Program-made: the position numbers and the translations under genes
DNA from: Gemmatimonadota bacterium
GTDB taxonomy: Bacteria; Gemmatimonadota; Gemmatimonadetes; Gemmatimonadales; Gemmatimonadaceae
Length of the DNA stretch: 64,000 bases
Direction of reading: 5' to 3'
Assembly (NCBI GenBank): GCA_020161135.1
Contig: JAIUOB010000001.1
Span: forward strand, 124,001-188,000
Notes under the pieces: generated by a model
The model's database searches: none
What the model was told of the DNA's origin: nothing
The model's input: the letters and a program-made list of their open reading frames with translations, nothing else
Part shown: positions 37,666 to 48,000 of the stretch, piece after piece
Position numbering within the stretch: position 1 is the stretch's first letter
How the letters are laid out: every line of letters begins with the position of its first letter

Positions 37666-40001
37666 TGCGCGCCGCGACGCGGTGGCAGACGCTCGGCTGG
37701 CTGTGCGCGACGCTGGCGTGCGCGCCGGTGGCGGCGTGCGCGCAGGAGCCGGCGAGGGCCGCGCGCGCCGCCGAACCCGACCGGTGGCGTGCGGACCTCG
37801 CGGCCGCCGAGGCGCTCTCAGCGCGGGGCAATCGCGCGGGCGCGGCGGCCCGCGCGCGGGCTATCACGCAGGCCTTCGAGCAGGGCGGCGCCCGCACCGG
37901 CAGCGAGTATGTGTCGGCCGGGCGTGCCTATGTGCTGCAGCGCGCCGGCAACGCCGAGGCGATGCACGCCGCGCTGCGGCTCTTCGACCGCGCCGTGGCC
38001 ATGGACTCCGGCAACCTCGAGGCGCAGCGGCAGGTCGGGGCGATCTTCTTCGCGTCGTACGCACATCTCGACGCGAAGGCCACGTTCGAGGCGGTCCTCA
38101 AGCGCGCCCCCGGGGATGCGGGTGCGCTGCTGGGGCTCGCGCGCATCGAGGAGTACGAAGGCAAGGGCACCACAATGCTGGCGGCGCGGCGTGCGCTCGC
38201 CGCCGACGACAAGTCGGCCGAGGCGCTGGCGTTCACGGCACGCCTGTTGCTCGAGGCGGAGACCTTCGACTCCGCCCGCACCTACGCGCAGCGCGCAGTG
38301 CAGGCCGACAGCGCACGCCTCGAGGGATGGTCGATCCTCGCCGCGACCGCCTGGGTGACCGGCGACTCGGCCGGGTATCGACAGGCGCTCGCAGCCGCCA
38401 CCGCGCTGACACCCACGCCGTCGGGGTTCTACGCCGAGCTGGCCGATGCGGCGGTGCGGCAGCGGCGCTACGACGAAGCCGTGCAGCTCGCGCAGCGGGC
38501 GGTCTCCCTCGACTCGCTCGACGCACGCGCGTGGGGCGTGCTGGGCACGACGCAGCTTCGCGTGGGCACGATGGACGCCGGGCGCGCGTCGGTGGAGACG
38601 GCGTTCCGGGTCGACCCGTTCAACCTGTGGCACAAGAACACGCTCGACCTACTCGACAAGATGCGGGGCTTCCGCACCGTGTCGCGCGGCCGGTTCACGC
38701 TAGTCGCGCCGGAGAAGGAAGTCGACCTGCTGGCGCTGTACATGCTGCCGCTGCTCGAGCGGGCGTTCGACTCGCTGTCGGTGCGCTACGGGTACAAGCC
38801 GCCTACGCCGGTCCGCATCGAGTTCTACGACATCCATGCCGACTTCTCGGTGCGCACCGTCGGCCTCAACGGTCTGGGGGCACTCGGCGTGAGCTTCGGC
38901 TCGCTGCTGGCCATGGATGCGCCCGGTGCGCGCACCAAGGGTGAGTTCAACTGGGGGAGCACCGCGTGGCACGAGCTCACGCACGCGTTCACGCTGGGCG
39001 CGAGTGCGCATCGCGTTCCGCGCTGGATTTCCGAGGGACTCTCCGTGGTCGAGGAGCGACGCGCGGCTCCCGGGTGGGGCGCGCGCGCATCGCTGCCGTG
39101 GCTGGTGGGGATGAACACCGGGCAGGTGCGTCGCATCAGCGAGCTGAGCGAAGGCTTCCTGCGGCCGCGGTCGCCCATGGAGACGCAGAACAGCTACTTC
39201 CAGGCGTCGATGTTCTGCGAGTGGGTGGAGCTCACGAAGGGGGCGAAGGCCCTGCCGGCGCTGCTCGTGGCGTATCGCGATGGGCTCGACACGCCGGGAG
39301 CCTTTCGCAAGGTGCTCGGGCTCACGCCGCAGCAGGTGGACGTGCAGTTCGATGCGTGGGTGCGGCAGCGTTTCGCGAAGGACCTCGCGAGCGCCCAGGG
39401 GATGACGCCCACCGATTCGGCCGGCAATCGCTTCGTGCGTGTCATGCGGGCTGCGGTGGCGCTGGTGGACGCGCATCCCGACTCGGCGCGCAGGCTGCTC
39501 GAGGAGGCGCGGGGCATGATGCCCGAGTACGCGGCCGACGACGGGCCAGCGTGGTACCTCGCACGCATCGCGCTCGCGCAGCGTGATACCGCCGCGGCGC
39601 TCGACATGGTGAGCATCGTGACCCGGCGCGACGAGACGGCGTGGGAGGCCAATCGGCTCGAAGCGGCGTTGCGTGAAGCGAAGGGCGACCGTGCCGGCGC
39701 GATGGCGGCGCTCGAGCGGCTGCTGTGGATCTGGCCGTACGATGAAGAGGTGCACAAGCGGCTCGCGACGCTGGCCGCGGCGCAGGGCGATCGCGCGCTG
39801 GCGGTGCGGGAGCGGCAGGCGGTGATCGCGCTGCGTCCCACCGACCTGCTCGACGCGCGCTACGAGCTCGCGCGCGCACTGGCCGCCGCGGGCGATGTGG
39901 CGGCGGCGCGCCGTGAGTTGCTCGCGGTGCTGGAAGAGGCGCCCGGCTTCGAGCGGGCCCAGACGTTGCTGCTGGAACTCCGGCGGGGAGGCGGACGATG
40001 A
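37665..40001 (+). CDS. TPR protein with gluzincin (peptidase MA-like) domain
   Basis: A 778-residue exported protein. The signal peptide ends AACAQEP. TPR repeats cover about residues 50-330. A zinc peptidase domain follows with WHELTHAF (His near 436, Glu 437, His near 440) and WISEGLSVVEERR carrying the third ligand Glu, the peptidase MA/M1-like pattern. Further TPR repeats end the protein. The start overlaps the previous stop (TGATG); an adjacent in-frame GTG is also possible. It may process or assemble a client of the cluster. Confidence 0.75.
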   Translation: MRAATRWQTLGWLCATLACAPVAACAQEPARAARAAEPDRWRADLAAAEALSARGNRAGAAARARAITQAFEQGGARTGSEYVSAGRAYVLQRAGNAEAMHAALRLFDRAVAMDSGNLEAQRQVGAIFFASYAHLDAKATFEAVLKRAPGDAGALLGLARIEEYEGKGTTMLAARRALAADDKSAEALAFTARLLLEAETFDSARTYAQRAVQADSARLEGWSILAATAWVTGDSAGYRQALAAATALTPTPSGFYAELADAAVRQRRYDEAVQLAQRAVSLDSLDARAWGVLGTTQLRVGTMDAGRASVETAFRVDPFNLWHKNTLDLLDKMRGFRTVSRGRFTLVAPEKEVDLLALYMLPLLERAFDSLSVRYGYKPPTPVRIEFYDIHADFSVRTVGLNGLGALGVSFGSLLAMDAPGARTKGEFNWGSTAWHELTHAFTLGASAHRVPRWISEGLSVVEERRAAPGWGARASLPWLVGMNTGQVRRISELSEGFLRPRSPMETQNSYFQASMFCEWVELTKGAKALPALLVAYRDGLDTPGAFRKVLGLTPQQVDVQFDAWVRQRFAKDLASAQGMTPTDSAGNRFVRVMRAAVALVDAHPDSARRLLEEARGMMPEYAADDGPAWYLARIALAQRDTAAALDMVSIVTRRDETAWEANRLEAALREAKGDRAGAMAALERLLWIWPYDEEVHKRLATLAAAQGDRALAVRERQAVIALRPTDLLDARYELARALAAAGDVAAARRELLAVLEEAPGFERAQTLLLELRRGGGR

Positions 40002-40813
40002 CGCGACGACTGAAGCAGACGCGGCGGTGGTGGCAGGCGGCCCCTTGGCGGGGCGCGCGGTGGCGCCCCGTGCTCGCGGCCGCCGCCCTGCTGCTGGCGG
40101 GTGAGGCCATGGCGCAGCGGCGCGGTGGCGGCGGGCGGGGCACCTACATCGAGCCCAACGTGCCGTACGACGGGCGGCTCACGTGGGTGCGCATCCGCTA
40201 CCAGTTGCCCGACTTCAGCGGCATGCGTGGCGGCGGTGAGCCCTGGGCCCACGACTACCCGCGTGGCGAGCGCCACTTCACGAAGATCATCAGTGAACTG
40301 TCGACGACGCGCACGCGGACGCTGCAGAGCAACATCCTGACGCTCGACGACCCGCAGCTCTCGCGGTATCCCATCGCGCTCATGGCGGAGCCCGGCTTCT
40401 GGCGTCCGTCGGACGCGGAGGTGAACGGGCTGCGCAACTGGCTGCTCAAGGGTGGGTTCATCATCTTCGACGACTTCGCCGGCGAGCACTGGACCAACTT
40501 CGAGACGCAGATGCGGCGCGTGTTCCCTGCCCTGCGCCCGGTCGAGATGACCCTCGACCATCCGATCTTCGACGCGTTCTACAAGATCAAGTCGCTGGAG
40601 TACTACCATCCGTACTATCGCGGCTTCAAGTCGGTGTGGTATGGCTACTTCGAGGACAACGACCCCACGAAGCGGCTGCTCGCCATCGCCGACTACAACA
40701 ACGACCTGTCCGAGTACTGGGAGTTCTCCGACGAGGGAATGTTTCCCATCGACATGTCGAACGAGGCGTACAAGATCGGCGTGAACTACGTGATTCACGC
40801 GCTCACCCGCTGA
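39998..40813 (+). CDS. DUF4159 protein
   Basis: A 271-residue exported protein with a DUF4159 domain. The signal segment ends GEAMAQ. Family patterns are TWVRIRYQLPDF, LTLDDPQLSRYPIALMAEPGFW, LRNWLLKGGFIIFDDFAGEHW and EDNDPTKRLLAIADYNNDLSEYWEFSD. DUF4159 proteins are often encoded beside MoxR, DUF58 and BatA-like genes; the domain resembles a GATase1/ThuA-like fold. Function is unknown. The start overlaps the TPR gene by ATGA, and 80 bases separate it from moxR. Confidence 0.85.
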   Translation: MTRRLKQTRRWWQAAPWRGARWRPVLAAAALLLAGEAMAQRRGGGGRGTYIEPNVPYDGRLTWVRIRYQLPDFSGMRGGGEPWAHDYPRGERHFTKIISELSTTRTRTLQSNILTLDDPQLSRYPIALMAEPGFWRPSDAEVNGLRNWLLKGGFIIFDDFAGEHWTNFETQMRRVFPALRPVEMTLDHPIFDAFYKIKSLEYYHPYYRGFKSVWYGYFEDNDPTKRLLAIADYNNDLSEYWEFSDEGMFPIDMSNEAYKIGVNYVIHALTR

Positions 40814-40893
40814 CCGCGCCTGCCGTCCGCTCTCCCGCTGCTGCCTGCCCTGTTTTCGCGCACTTCGTTCCCCTTCCCGTACCGAGGACCCGC

Positions 40894-41919
<1,026 letters not shown>

Positions 41920-41988
41920 GGCACCCGCTCCCGCCGTTCCGCTCCCCTCGTAGTGCTCCCGTAGTTCCGCTCCCGTCACTCCCCAAAG
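41920..41988 (+). repeat. Short repeats between moxR and the DUF58 gene
   Basis: GTTCCGCTCCC occurs twice (41936-41946, 41964-41974) around CTCGTAGTGCTCCCGTAGT. The CCCGTAGT motif also recurs around the four-helix-bundle gene at 49 kb. Confidence 0.5.
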
Positions 41989-42888
41989 ATGCCCGTCGCC
42001 CCGGCCGCCTTCCTCGACCCCGCGCTGCTCGCGAAGATCTCCGATCTCGCGTTGCTGGCGCGCACGGTCGTGGACGGCTTCATGCACGGCCAGCATCGCT
42101 CGCTGCGGAAGGGCTCATCGCTCGACTTCGCCGAGCACCGCTCGTATCAGCCGGGCGACGACCTGCGGCGCATCGACTGGCGCGTCTACGGCCGCACCGA
42201 CCGCTTCTACATCAAGGAGTACGACGCCGACACCAACGCGAGCGTGCTCTTCGCGGTAGATACTTCGGGATCGATGGACTACGGCAGCGCCACGGTCACC
42301 AAGTTCGTGTACGCGCGCATGCTCGTCGCGAGCCTCGCGTGGCTGTCGCAGTCCCAGGGAGACCGGGTGGGGCTCGCGACGTTCACCGTCGACCTGGTGG
42401 ACGTGATCCCGCCCAGCGTGCGACACCTGCAGCGCATGCTGCATCAACTGGCGGCGACGCGGGCCGGCGGCAACAGCCGCCTCGTGACCAGCATCGAGAA
42501 GATCGGCGTGCTGTCGTCGCGCGCCGGCATCGTCGTGCTGGTCACCGACTGCTACGAGGAGCCGCAGCGCATCGGGCGGGCCATCGACGCGCTCCGCATG
42601 CAGGGCCACGACGTGATCGTCTTCCATGTGGTCGACCCGGCCGAGCGCGAGCTGCCCGGCGAGGAGGACACCACGTTCGAGGATGCCGAGACGGGCACGC
42701 TGCTCCCCATCAAGCCGGGGGAGCTGCGCACGAAGTACCGCGCGGTCATGCGCGAGCATCATGAGGCCCTGCAGTCACGTCTCGTGGCCGCCGGCGCCGA
42801 CTATGTGCGACTCGACACCAGCGAGCCGCTCGACCGCGCGCTGCATGCCTACCTCGACATGCGCCTCGCGCGCAGTCGGGTGCGCTGA
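41989..42888 (+). CDS. DUF58 protein with VWA MIDAS
   Basis: A 299-residue cytoplasmic protein. The DUF58 hallmark appears as SLDFAEHRSYQPGDDLRRIDWRVYGRTDRFYIKEYDADTN in two parts of the first 90 residues, followed by FAVDTSGSMDYG (MIDAS DxSGS) and a Thr/Asp pair in VVLVTDCYEEP. MoxR and DUF58 genes are paired in many phyla, and the DUF58 protein is regarded as the MoxR co-factor. The ATG follows 69 bases of repeats after moxR. Confidence 0.9.
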   Translation: MPVAPAAFLDPALLAKISDLALLARTVVDGFMHGQHRSLRKGSSLDFAEHRSYQPGDDLRRIDWRVYGRTDRFYIKEYDADTNASVLFAVDTSGSMDYGSATVTKFVYARMLVASLAWLSQSQGDRVGLATFTVDLVDVIPPSVRHLQRMLHQLAATRAGGNSRLVTSIEKIGVLSSRAGIVVLVTDCYEEPQRIGRAIDALRMQGHDVIVFHVVDPAERELPGEEDTTFEDAETGTLLPIKPGELRTKYRAVMREHHEALQSRLVAAGADYVRLDTSEPLDRALHAYLDMRLARSRVR

Positions 42889-42903
42889 TGAGGAGGCGCT
42901 AGC

Positions 42904-45009
42904 ATGGGACTCGGCTTCCTCGTTCCCGCGTTCCTCGCGGGGCTGGCGGGGCTCATCGTGCCGGTGCTGCTGCACCTGCGCCATCGCGACCGCGACCGGC
43001 CGCTGCGCTTCCCGTCGCTCATGTTCCTCGAGAAGCTGCCGATCCGCACCGAGCGGCGGCAGCGCATCACCGACTGGCCGCTGCTGCTGTTGCGCCTGCT
43101 CGCACTCGCGCTGGTGGCGCTCGCCTTCGCGCGGCCGGTGCTCACCAATCGTGACAGCGCCAGCGCCGACGGCCGCACGAAGGCCGTGGTGCTCCTTGTC
43201 GACCGCTCGATGAGCATGGGCTACGGCGCGACGTTCACGCACGCGCTCGACTCGGCGCGCGCCGTCATCGGCCGGCTCGGTGCGGGCGACCGCGTGGCGG
43301 TGGTGGCGTACGATGACGCGGCGGAAGTGCTGCAGCGCCTCACGCCCGACAAGGGCGCGGCGCAGGGCGCGCTGCTGCGGCTGACGCCGCAACGGCGCGG
43401 CACGCGACTGGCGCCGGCGCTGCGCTCCGCGCGACAGCTCCTGCTCGAGGCGCCGTTCGCGGCGGCCGAAGTCGTGGTCATCTCCGACCTGCAGCGCGCC
43501 AGCGCGGCCGGCATCGCCGGCGTCGAGTTGCCAGCAGGCGTCTCGGTGCGCGGTATCGGGGTGGGCCCCGCCACCTGGAGCAACAGCGCGGTGCGTTCCA
43601 TCGAGGCCAAGCGCGTGCAGAGCGGCACCGGCGCGTCGGCGCGCACGCTGCTCGCGGTCAAGGCGCGCGTGCAGAGCCACGCGTTGGCCGCGCCGCGCGT
43701 GGTGACGGCGGCATTGTCGGTGAATGGGCGCGATGCAACCACGCAGGACGCCACGCTCAACAAGGACGGCGAGACCGTCATCACGTTTGCGCCAGTGCCG
43801 GCGCCCGACGCGGCCGTGTCGCTGCGCATTTCCCTGCCGGCGGACTCCCTGGCGGCCGACGACACGCTGGTCGCGGTCGTGCCGCGCGACGATGCGCTGC
43901 GGGTGGGCCTCGTCGCGCCCGACGATGGCGGCGAGACGCTGTTCCTCGATCGCGCCCTCGCCATCGGACGCGCGCCGGCCGTGGAGCTCGTGCGGCTCAC
44001 CAGCGCGCCGGGTTCGGCCGACGCGCTCGCGCGCTTCGGCGTCGTGATGTACTGGGACGTCGCGCCGACGCCGTCGGCCGCGCTCACCGAGTGGGTGAAC
44101 AAGGGTGGAGGCGTGGTGGTGGTGGCGGGACGCCGACTGGCCGCACGACGGGGCGAGCTGGGCGCGTTCCCGGCGGCGCGCATGGTGGGTTTGGCCGATC
44201 GCACCGCCGACCGCGGCGGCACCCTGCGCGACGTGCGCCTCGAGCACCCGTTGTTCACGCCGTTCCGCGACGTGCCGGAGGCGCTGCGCAGCGTCCGGTG
44301 GTGGCGCTATCCGCGCCTCGACGCCGGCCCGGACGCCGACGTGCTCGCCCGCTTCGACGACGGCGTGCCGGCCATGCTGGAGACGCGCACGGGCGAAGGG
44401 CGCACGCTGCTGCTCACGGTGCCGCTCGACAACACCGGCGGCGACTTCCCGCTGCAGCCGGCGTTCCTGCCGTTCGTCCGTCAGCTCGTCATGCACACGT
44501 CGGGACGCGACGCCGTGCCGCTCTGGCGCGCGACCGGCGAAAGCTGGCTCGTGCCCACCACGGTGACCGACGCCGTCGTGACCACGCCGGGCGGTCAGCT
44601 CGTGCGTCCGCGCGCCGACTCCGGGTTGGCCGCGGTACCGCTCCCCGATGCGGGCATCTACACCGCGTATCGCGAGCGCGCGTCGGGGGAACCGGCCGCG
44701 CTGTTGGCGGTGAACGTGACGCCGGCCGAATCGGAGCTCACACCGATGGACACGACCGAGCTGCTGCTGGGCGTGCGCAGTGCCGCCGACACCGCGACCA
44801 CCGCCGAGGCGAAGGCCGCCGCGGCGGTGTTGTCGCCCACCGAACTTGAACGCCGCCAGAATCCCTGGCGGCTGCTGTTGCTCGCCGCCGCGCTGGTGCT
44901 CGTCGGCGAGACCCTGCTGGGCACGCGTGGACGCCGAGGCATGGCGCGACGCGTGGTTGCCACCCCGATGGCCCCGAACGTCACCGCAACCGCGGAGGAA
45001 CGTCGATGA
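42904..45009 (+). CDS. BatA-like membrane protein with VWA and GATase1-like domains
   Basis: A 701-residue inner-membrane protein. The N-terminal BatA segment FLVPAFLAGLAGLIVPVLLHL and a second helix (WPLLLLRLLALALVALAF) anchor it. The VWA MIDAS is LLVDRSMSMGYG, with VVISDLQRAS later. A GATase1-like region has VVMYWDVAPTPSAAL and GGGVVVVAGRR. A C-terminal helix (LLLLAAALVLVGETLLG) ends the protein. Its stop overlaps the DUF4175 gene start. Together with the first gene it would form a VWA platform for the ATPase. Confidence 0.85.
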   Translation: MGLGFLVPAFLAGLAGLIVPVLLHLRHRDRDRPLRFPSLMFLEKLPIRTERRQRITDWPLLLLRLLALALVALAFARPVLTNRDSASADGRTKAVVLLVDRSMSMGYGATFTHALDSARAVIGRLGAGDRVAVVAYDDAAEVLQRLTPDKGAAQGALLRLTPQRRGTRLAPALRSARQLLLEAPFAAAEVVVISDLQRASAAGIAGVELPAGVSVRGIGVGPATWSNSAVRSIEAKRVQSGTGASARTLLAVKARVQSHALAAPRVVTAALSVNGRDATTQDATLNKDGETVITFAPVPAPDAAVSLRISLPADSLAADDTLVAVVPRDDALRVGLVAPDDGGETLFLDRALAIGRAPAVELVRLTSAPGSADALARFGVVMYWDVAPTPSAALTEWVNKGGGVVVVAGRRLAARRGELGAFPAARMVGLADRTADRGGTLRDVRLEHPLFTPFRDVPEALRSVRWWRYPRLDAGPDADVLARFDDGVPAMLETRTGEGRTLLLTVPLDNTGGDFPLQPAFLPFVRQLVMHTSGRDAVPLWRATGESWLVPTTVTDAVVTTPGGQLVRPRADSGLAAVPLPDAGIYTAYRERASGEPAALLAVNVTPAESELTPMDTTELLLGVRSAADTATTAEAKAAAAVLSPTELERRQNPWRLLLLAAALVLVGETLLGTRGRRGMARRVVATPMAPNVTATAEERR

Positions 45010-48000
45010 GTCCCGACCGTCAGCTCCTCACCACCCTTGCCCTGCTGCGCCGGCAGTGGCGCCTCCGCATCGTCCTCGAGTCGCTCGTATGGCTCGTCGC
45101 CTCGGCGGTCCTCGCCGTGGGTGCCACCCTGCTGGTGCTGCGCCTGCTCGAAGGCTCTGAGGTGGCGCCGACCATCGCACGGGTGGCCGGCTGGTCGTGC
45201 ATCGCACTCGCCATCGTGTGGGGGCTCGTGCTGCCGCTGTTGCGGCGTGCCGGCGACGAGCGCTTCGCGTTGTACGTCGAGGAGCACGCGCCCGCGCTGC
45301 GGCAGTCGCTGCTCGCCGCTGTGCAGGAGGCGCACATCCCGGACGCGGAGCGGCCGTCGCCGTCGCTGTCGGCGCGGGTGATGAAGCGCGCCGCCGACGC
45401 GATCGCGCCGCTCCCGAAGGGCGCCACGCTCGAGCGGCCGCGCATGTTGCGCGCGGCGCAGGCGGTGGTGGGTACGGGCGCGGTGGCCGCGCTGCTCTTC
45501 GCCTTCGGTCCGGCGTGGGTGCGCGAGGGCGCACGCTTCCTGTTCGTTCCGTACAGCACCGCGCAGGCCGCCGTGCCGGTACGCAGTGTCGCGGTGGAGC
45601 CGGGCAATGCCGTGGTGCCCCGCGGCGGTGCCATCGAGATTCGCGCCGGGCTCGTGGGCTTTGCTGCCGACGGCGCCGAGCTGGTGTTCCGCACGGACAC
45701 GTCGGGGAGCACGCGCGGCGAGTGGCAGCGCATGCCGATGGCCCCCGAGGCGGACAGCGCGCACTTCCGTTCGCGACTCTTCGACATCGCCACGCGCACC
45801 GAGTACTACGTCGAGGCGGCCGAGATCCGCTCCGGCGTGTTCACACTCACGGTGAACGATCTGCCGGCGGTCTCGCGCGTCTCGCTGCAGCTGGCGTTCC
45901 CGGCGTACAGCGGGCTCCCGGCCGAGACCATCGAGGATGGCGGCGACGTGGCGGCGATCGTCGGCACGACAGTCACCGTGCGCGCCAAGGTCACCAAGGC
46001 CGTGCAGGGCGGCACGCTGCGCTTCGATGATGGCACGACGGTCGCCATGACACCGCAGGGCGACTCGCTGGTGGTGGGGCGCTTCCGCGTGAGCAAGAGT
46101 GGGTTCTATCACGTCGACCTGCAGACCACCGATGGGACGTCGGTGGCCGGAGCCGTGGAGTACGTCGTCGATGCCATTCCCGACCGCGCGCCCATGGTGC
46201 GGGTCGAGGAGCCGGGGCGTGACACCAAGGTGTCGAACACCGACGAAGTCACGATCGCGGTGCGGGCCTCGGATGACCTCGGCGTCGTGTCGATGGAGCT
46301 GCGCTACCGCGTGAATGGCGGCGCCGAGAAGACCGTCGCCATCACCGACAGCGCGTCGCAGCGTCCGCGCGATGCGCAGGGCGCGCACACGATCTTCCTC
46401 GAGGAGCTGGGGCTCCAGCCCGGCGACCTCGTCGCGTATCACGCCGTGGCGAAGGACGGCGCGGGGCACACGGGCTCGAGCGACGTCTACTTCCTCGAGG
46501 TGCGCCCCTTCGGCAAGGACTATCGCCAGGGTGACACGCGTCAGCAGCAGGGCGGTGGCGGCGGCGGCGGGCAGCAGCAGGACTCGCCCGAGGGCTTCAC
46601 CGCGCGGCAGCGCGAGGTGGTCGCCGGCACCTTCAACTGGCTGCGTGACAGTGCCTCGACGGCCGACAAGCGGCGGCGCGAGGACATGACGACGCTCGCG
46701 ATTGCCGAGGGGCGTCTCAAGGCCGATGTGGCGCAGCTCGTCCAGCGCCTCACCGAGCGCGGCGTGGCGTCGAGCGACACGAACTTCAAGAAGATCCGCG
46801 ACGAACTGGCCAGCGCCGTGACCGAGTTGCAGGGCGCCGAGGAGCAGCTCGGGCGCGTGCGCGGTGGTGACGCGCTGGGCCCCGAGCAGCGCGCATTGCA
46901 GCGGCTGCAGCGTGCCGAGGCGATGTACCGCGACGTACAGGTGCAGCAGGGTGGTGGTGGCGGTGGCGGTGGCGGCGGCGGCGGTGGTCAGCAGCGCGCC
47001 GAGGACCTCGCCGACCTGTTCGAGCTGCAGACCGATCGCCAGCGCAACCAGTACGAGACGGTGCAGCAGCAGCAGTCGGGCGGTGGTGGCGAGGCGCAGC
47101 GTGAGGTCGACGAGACGCTCGAGCGCCTGCGCCAACTGGCCGCGCGTCAGCAGCAGGAGAACGAGCGCATGCAGCGCATGGCCGACGCCATGCGTCAGCG
47201 CATGCAGCAGGACGGCGGCGCGAGCAGCGGCGGTGGTGGTGGTGGCGCGCAGGGCGCCTCGGCCTCGCGCGGCGCGCAGCAGGGGCAGCAACAGCGTGGG
47301 CAGCAGCAGGCCGGCGCGAACAGCGGCGCGCAGCGCGACCTCGCACGGCAGGCCGAAGAGGAGGCGCGTCGACTCGAGCGGCTGTCGCGCGAGCAGAACA
47401 ATCCGGAGCTGCAGCGGGCCGCGCAGCAGATGCAGCAGGCTGCCGACGCCATGCGTCGCGCCGCCAGCGGCTCGGGCGCGCAGGGCAGCCAGGCGCTCGA
47501 GGAGCTCAATCGCGCCGCGCGCAATCTCGAGGGCTCACGCTCGGCCGAGACCACGCGGCAGATCCAGCAGCTCGCCGACCGCGCGCGCGAGCTCGAGTCG
47601 CGACAGCAGGAGATCGCGTCCGGCGTGAAGTCGATGCAGCAGGGGAACGGCGACCGCGCCGAACAGTTGCGGCAGCTCACGCAGCAGAAGGACCAGATGG
47701 TGTCGGATGTGAAGAAGCTCGAGGCCGACGCCGACCGACTCGCGCGCGACGCGCGCCGCGAGCAGCCCAAGGCGGCGGGCAAGGTGGCCGAAGCGGCAGA
47801 GACCATTCGTGACACCCGCGTCGCGGACAAGCTGGAGTTCTCCAAGCAGGTCGCTCGCGGCGGCTCGCAGGAGTACGCCGGCGCGTTCGAAGCGCAGATC
47901 GGCGAGAACCTGCGCGACGTCGCGGATCGGCTGCGGTCGGCACAGGGCTCGCTGCAGGGTGAGTCGGAAACGCGACGCGCCGACCGCACGCTCGACCGCA

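Noticed and set aside
44658..47291. 877-codon open frame opposite the BatA-like and DUF4175 genes
   Set aside because: No recognisable domain, and His/Arg/Ala-rich as expected from an antisense frame.
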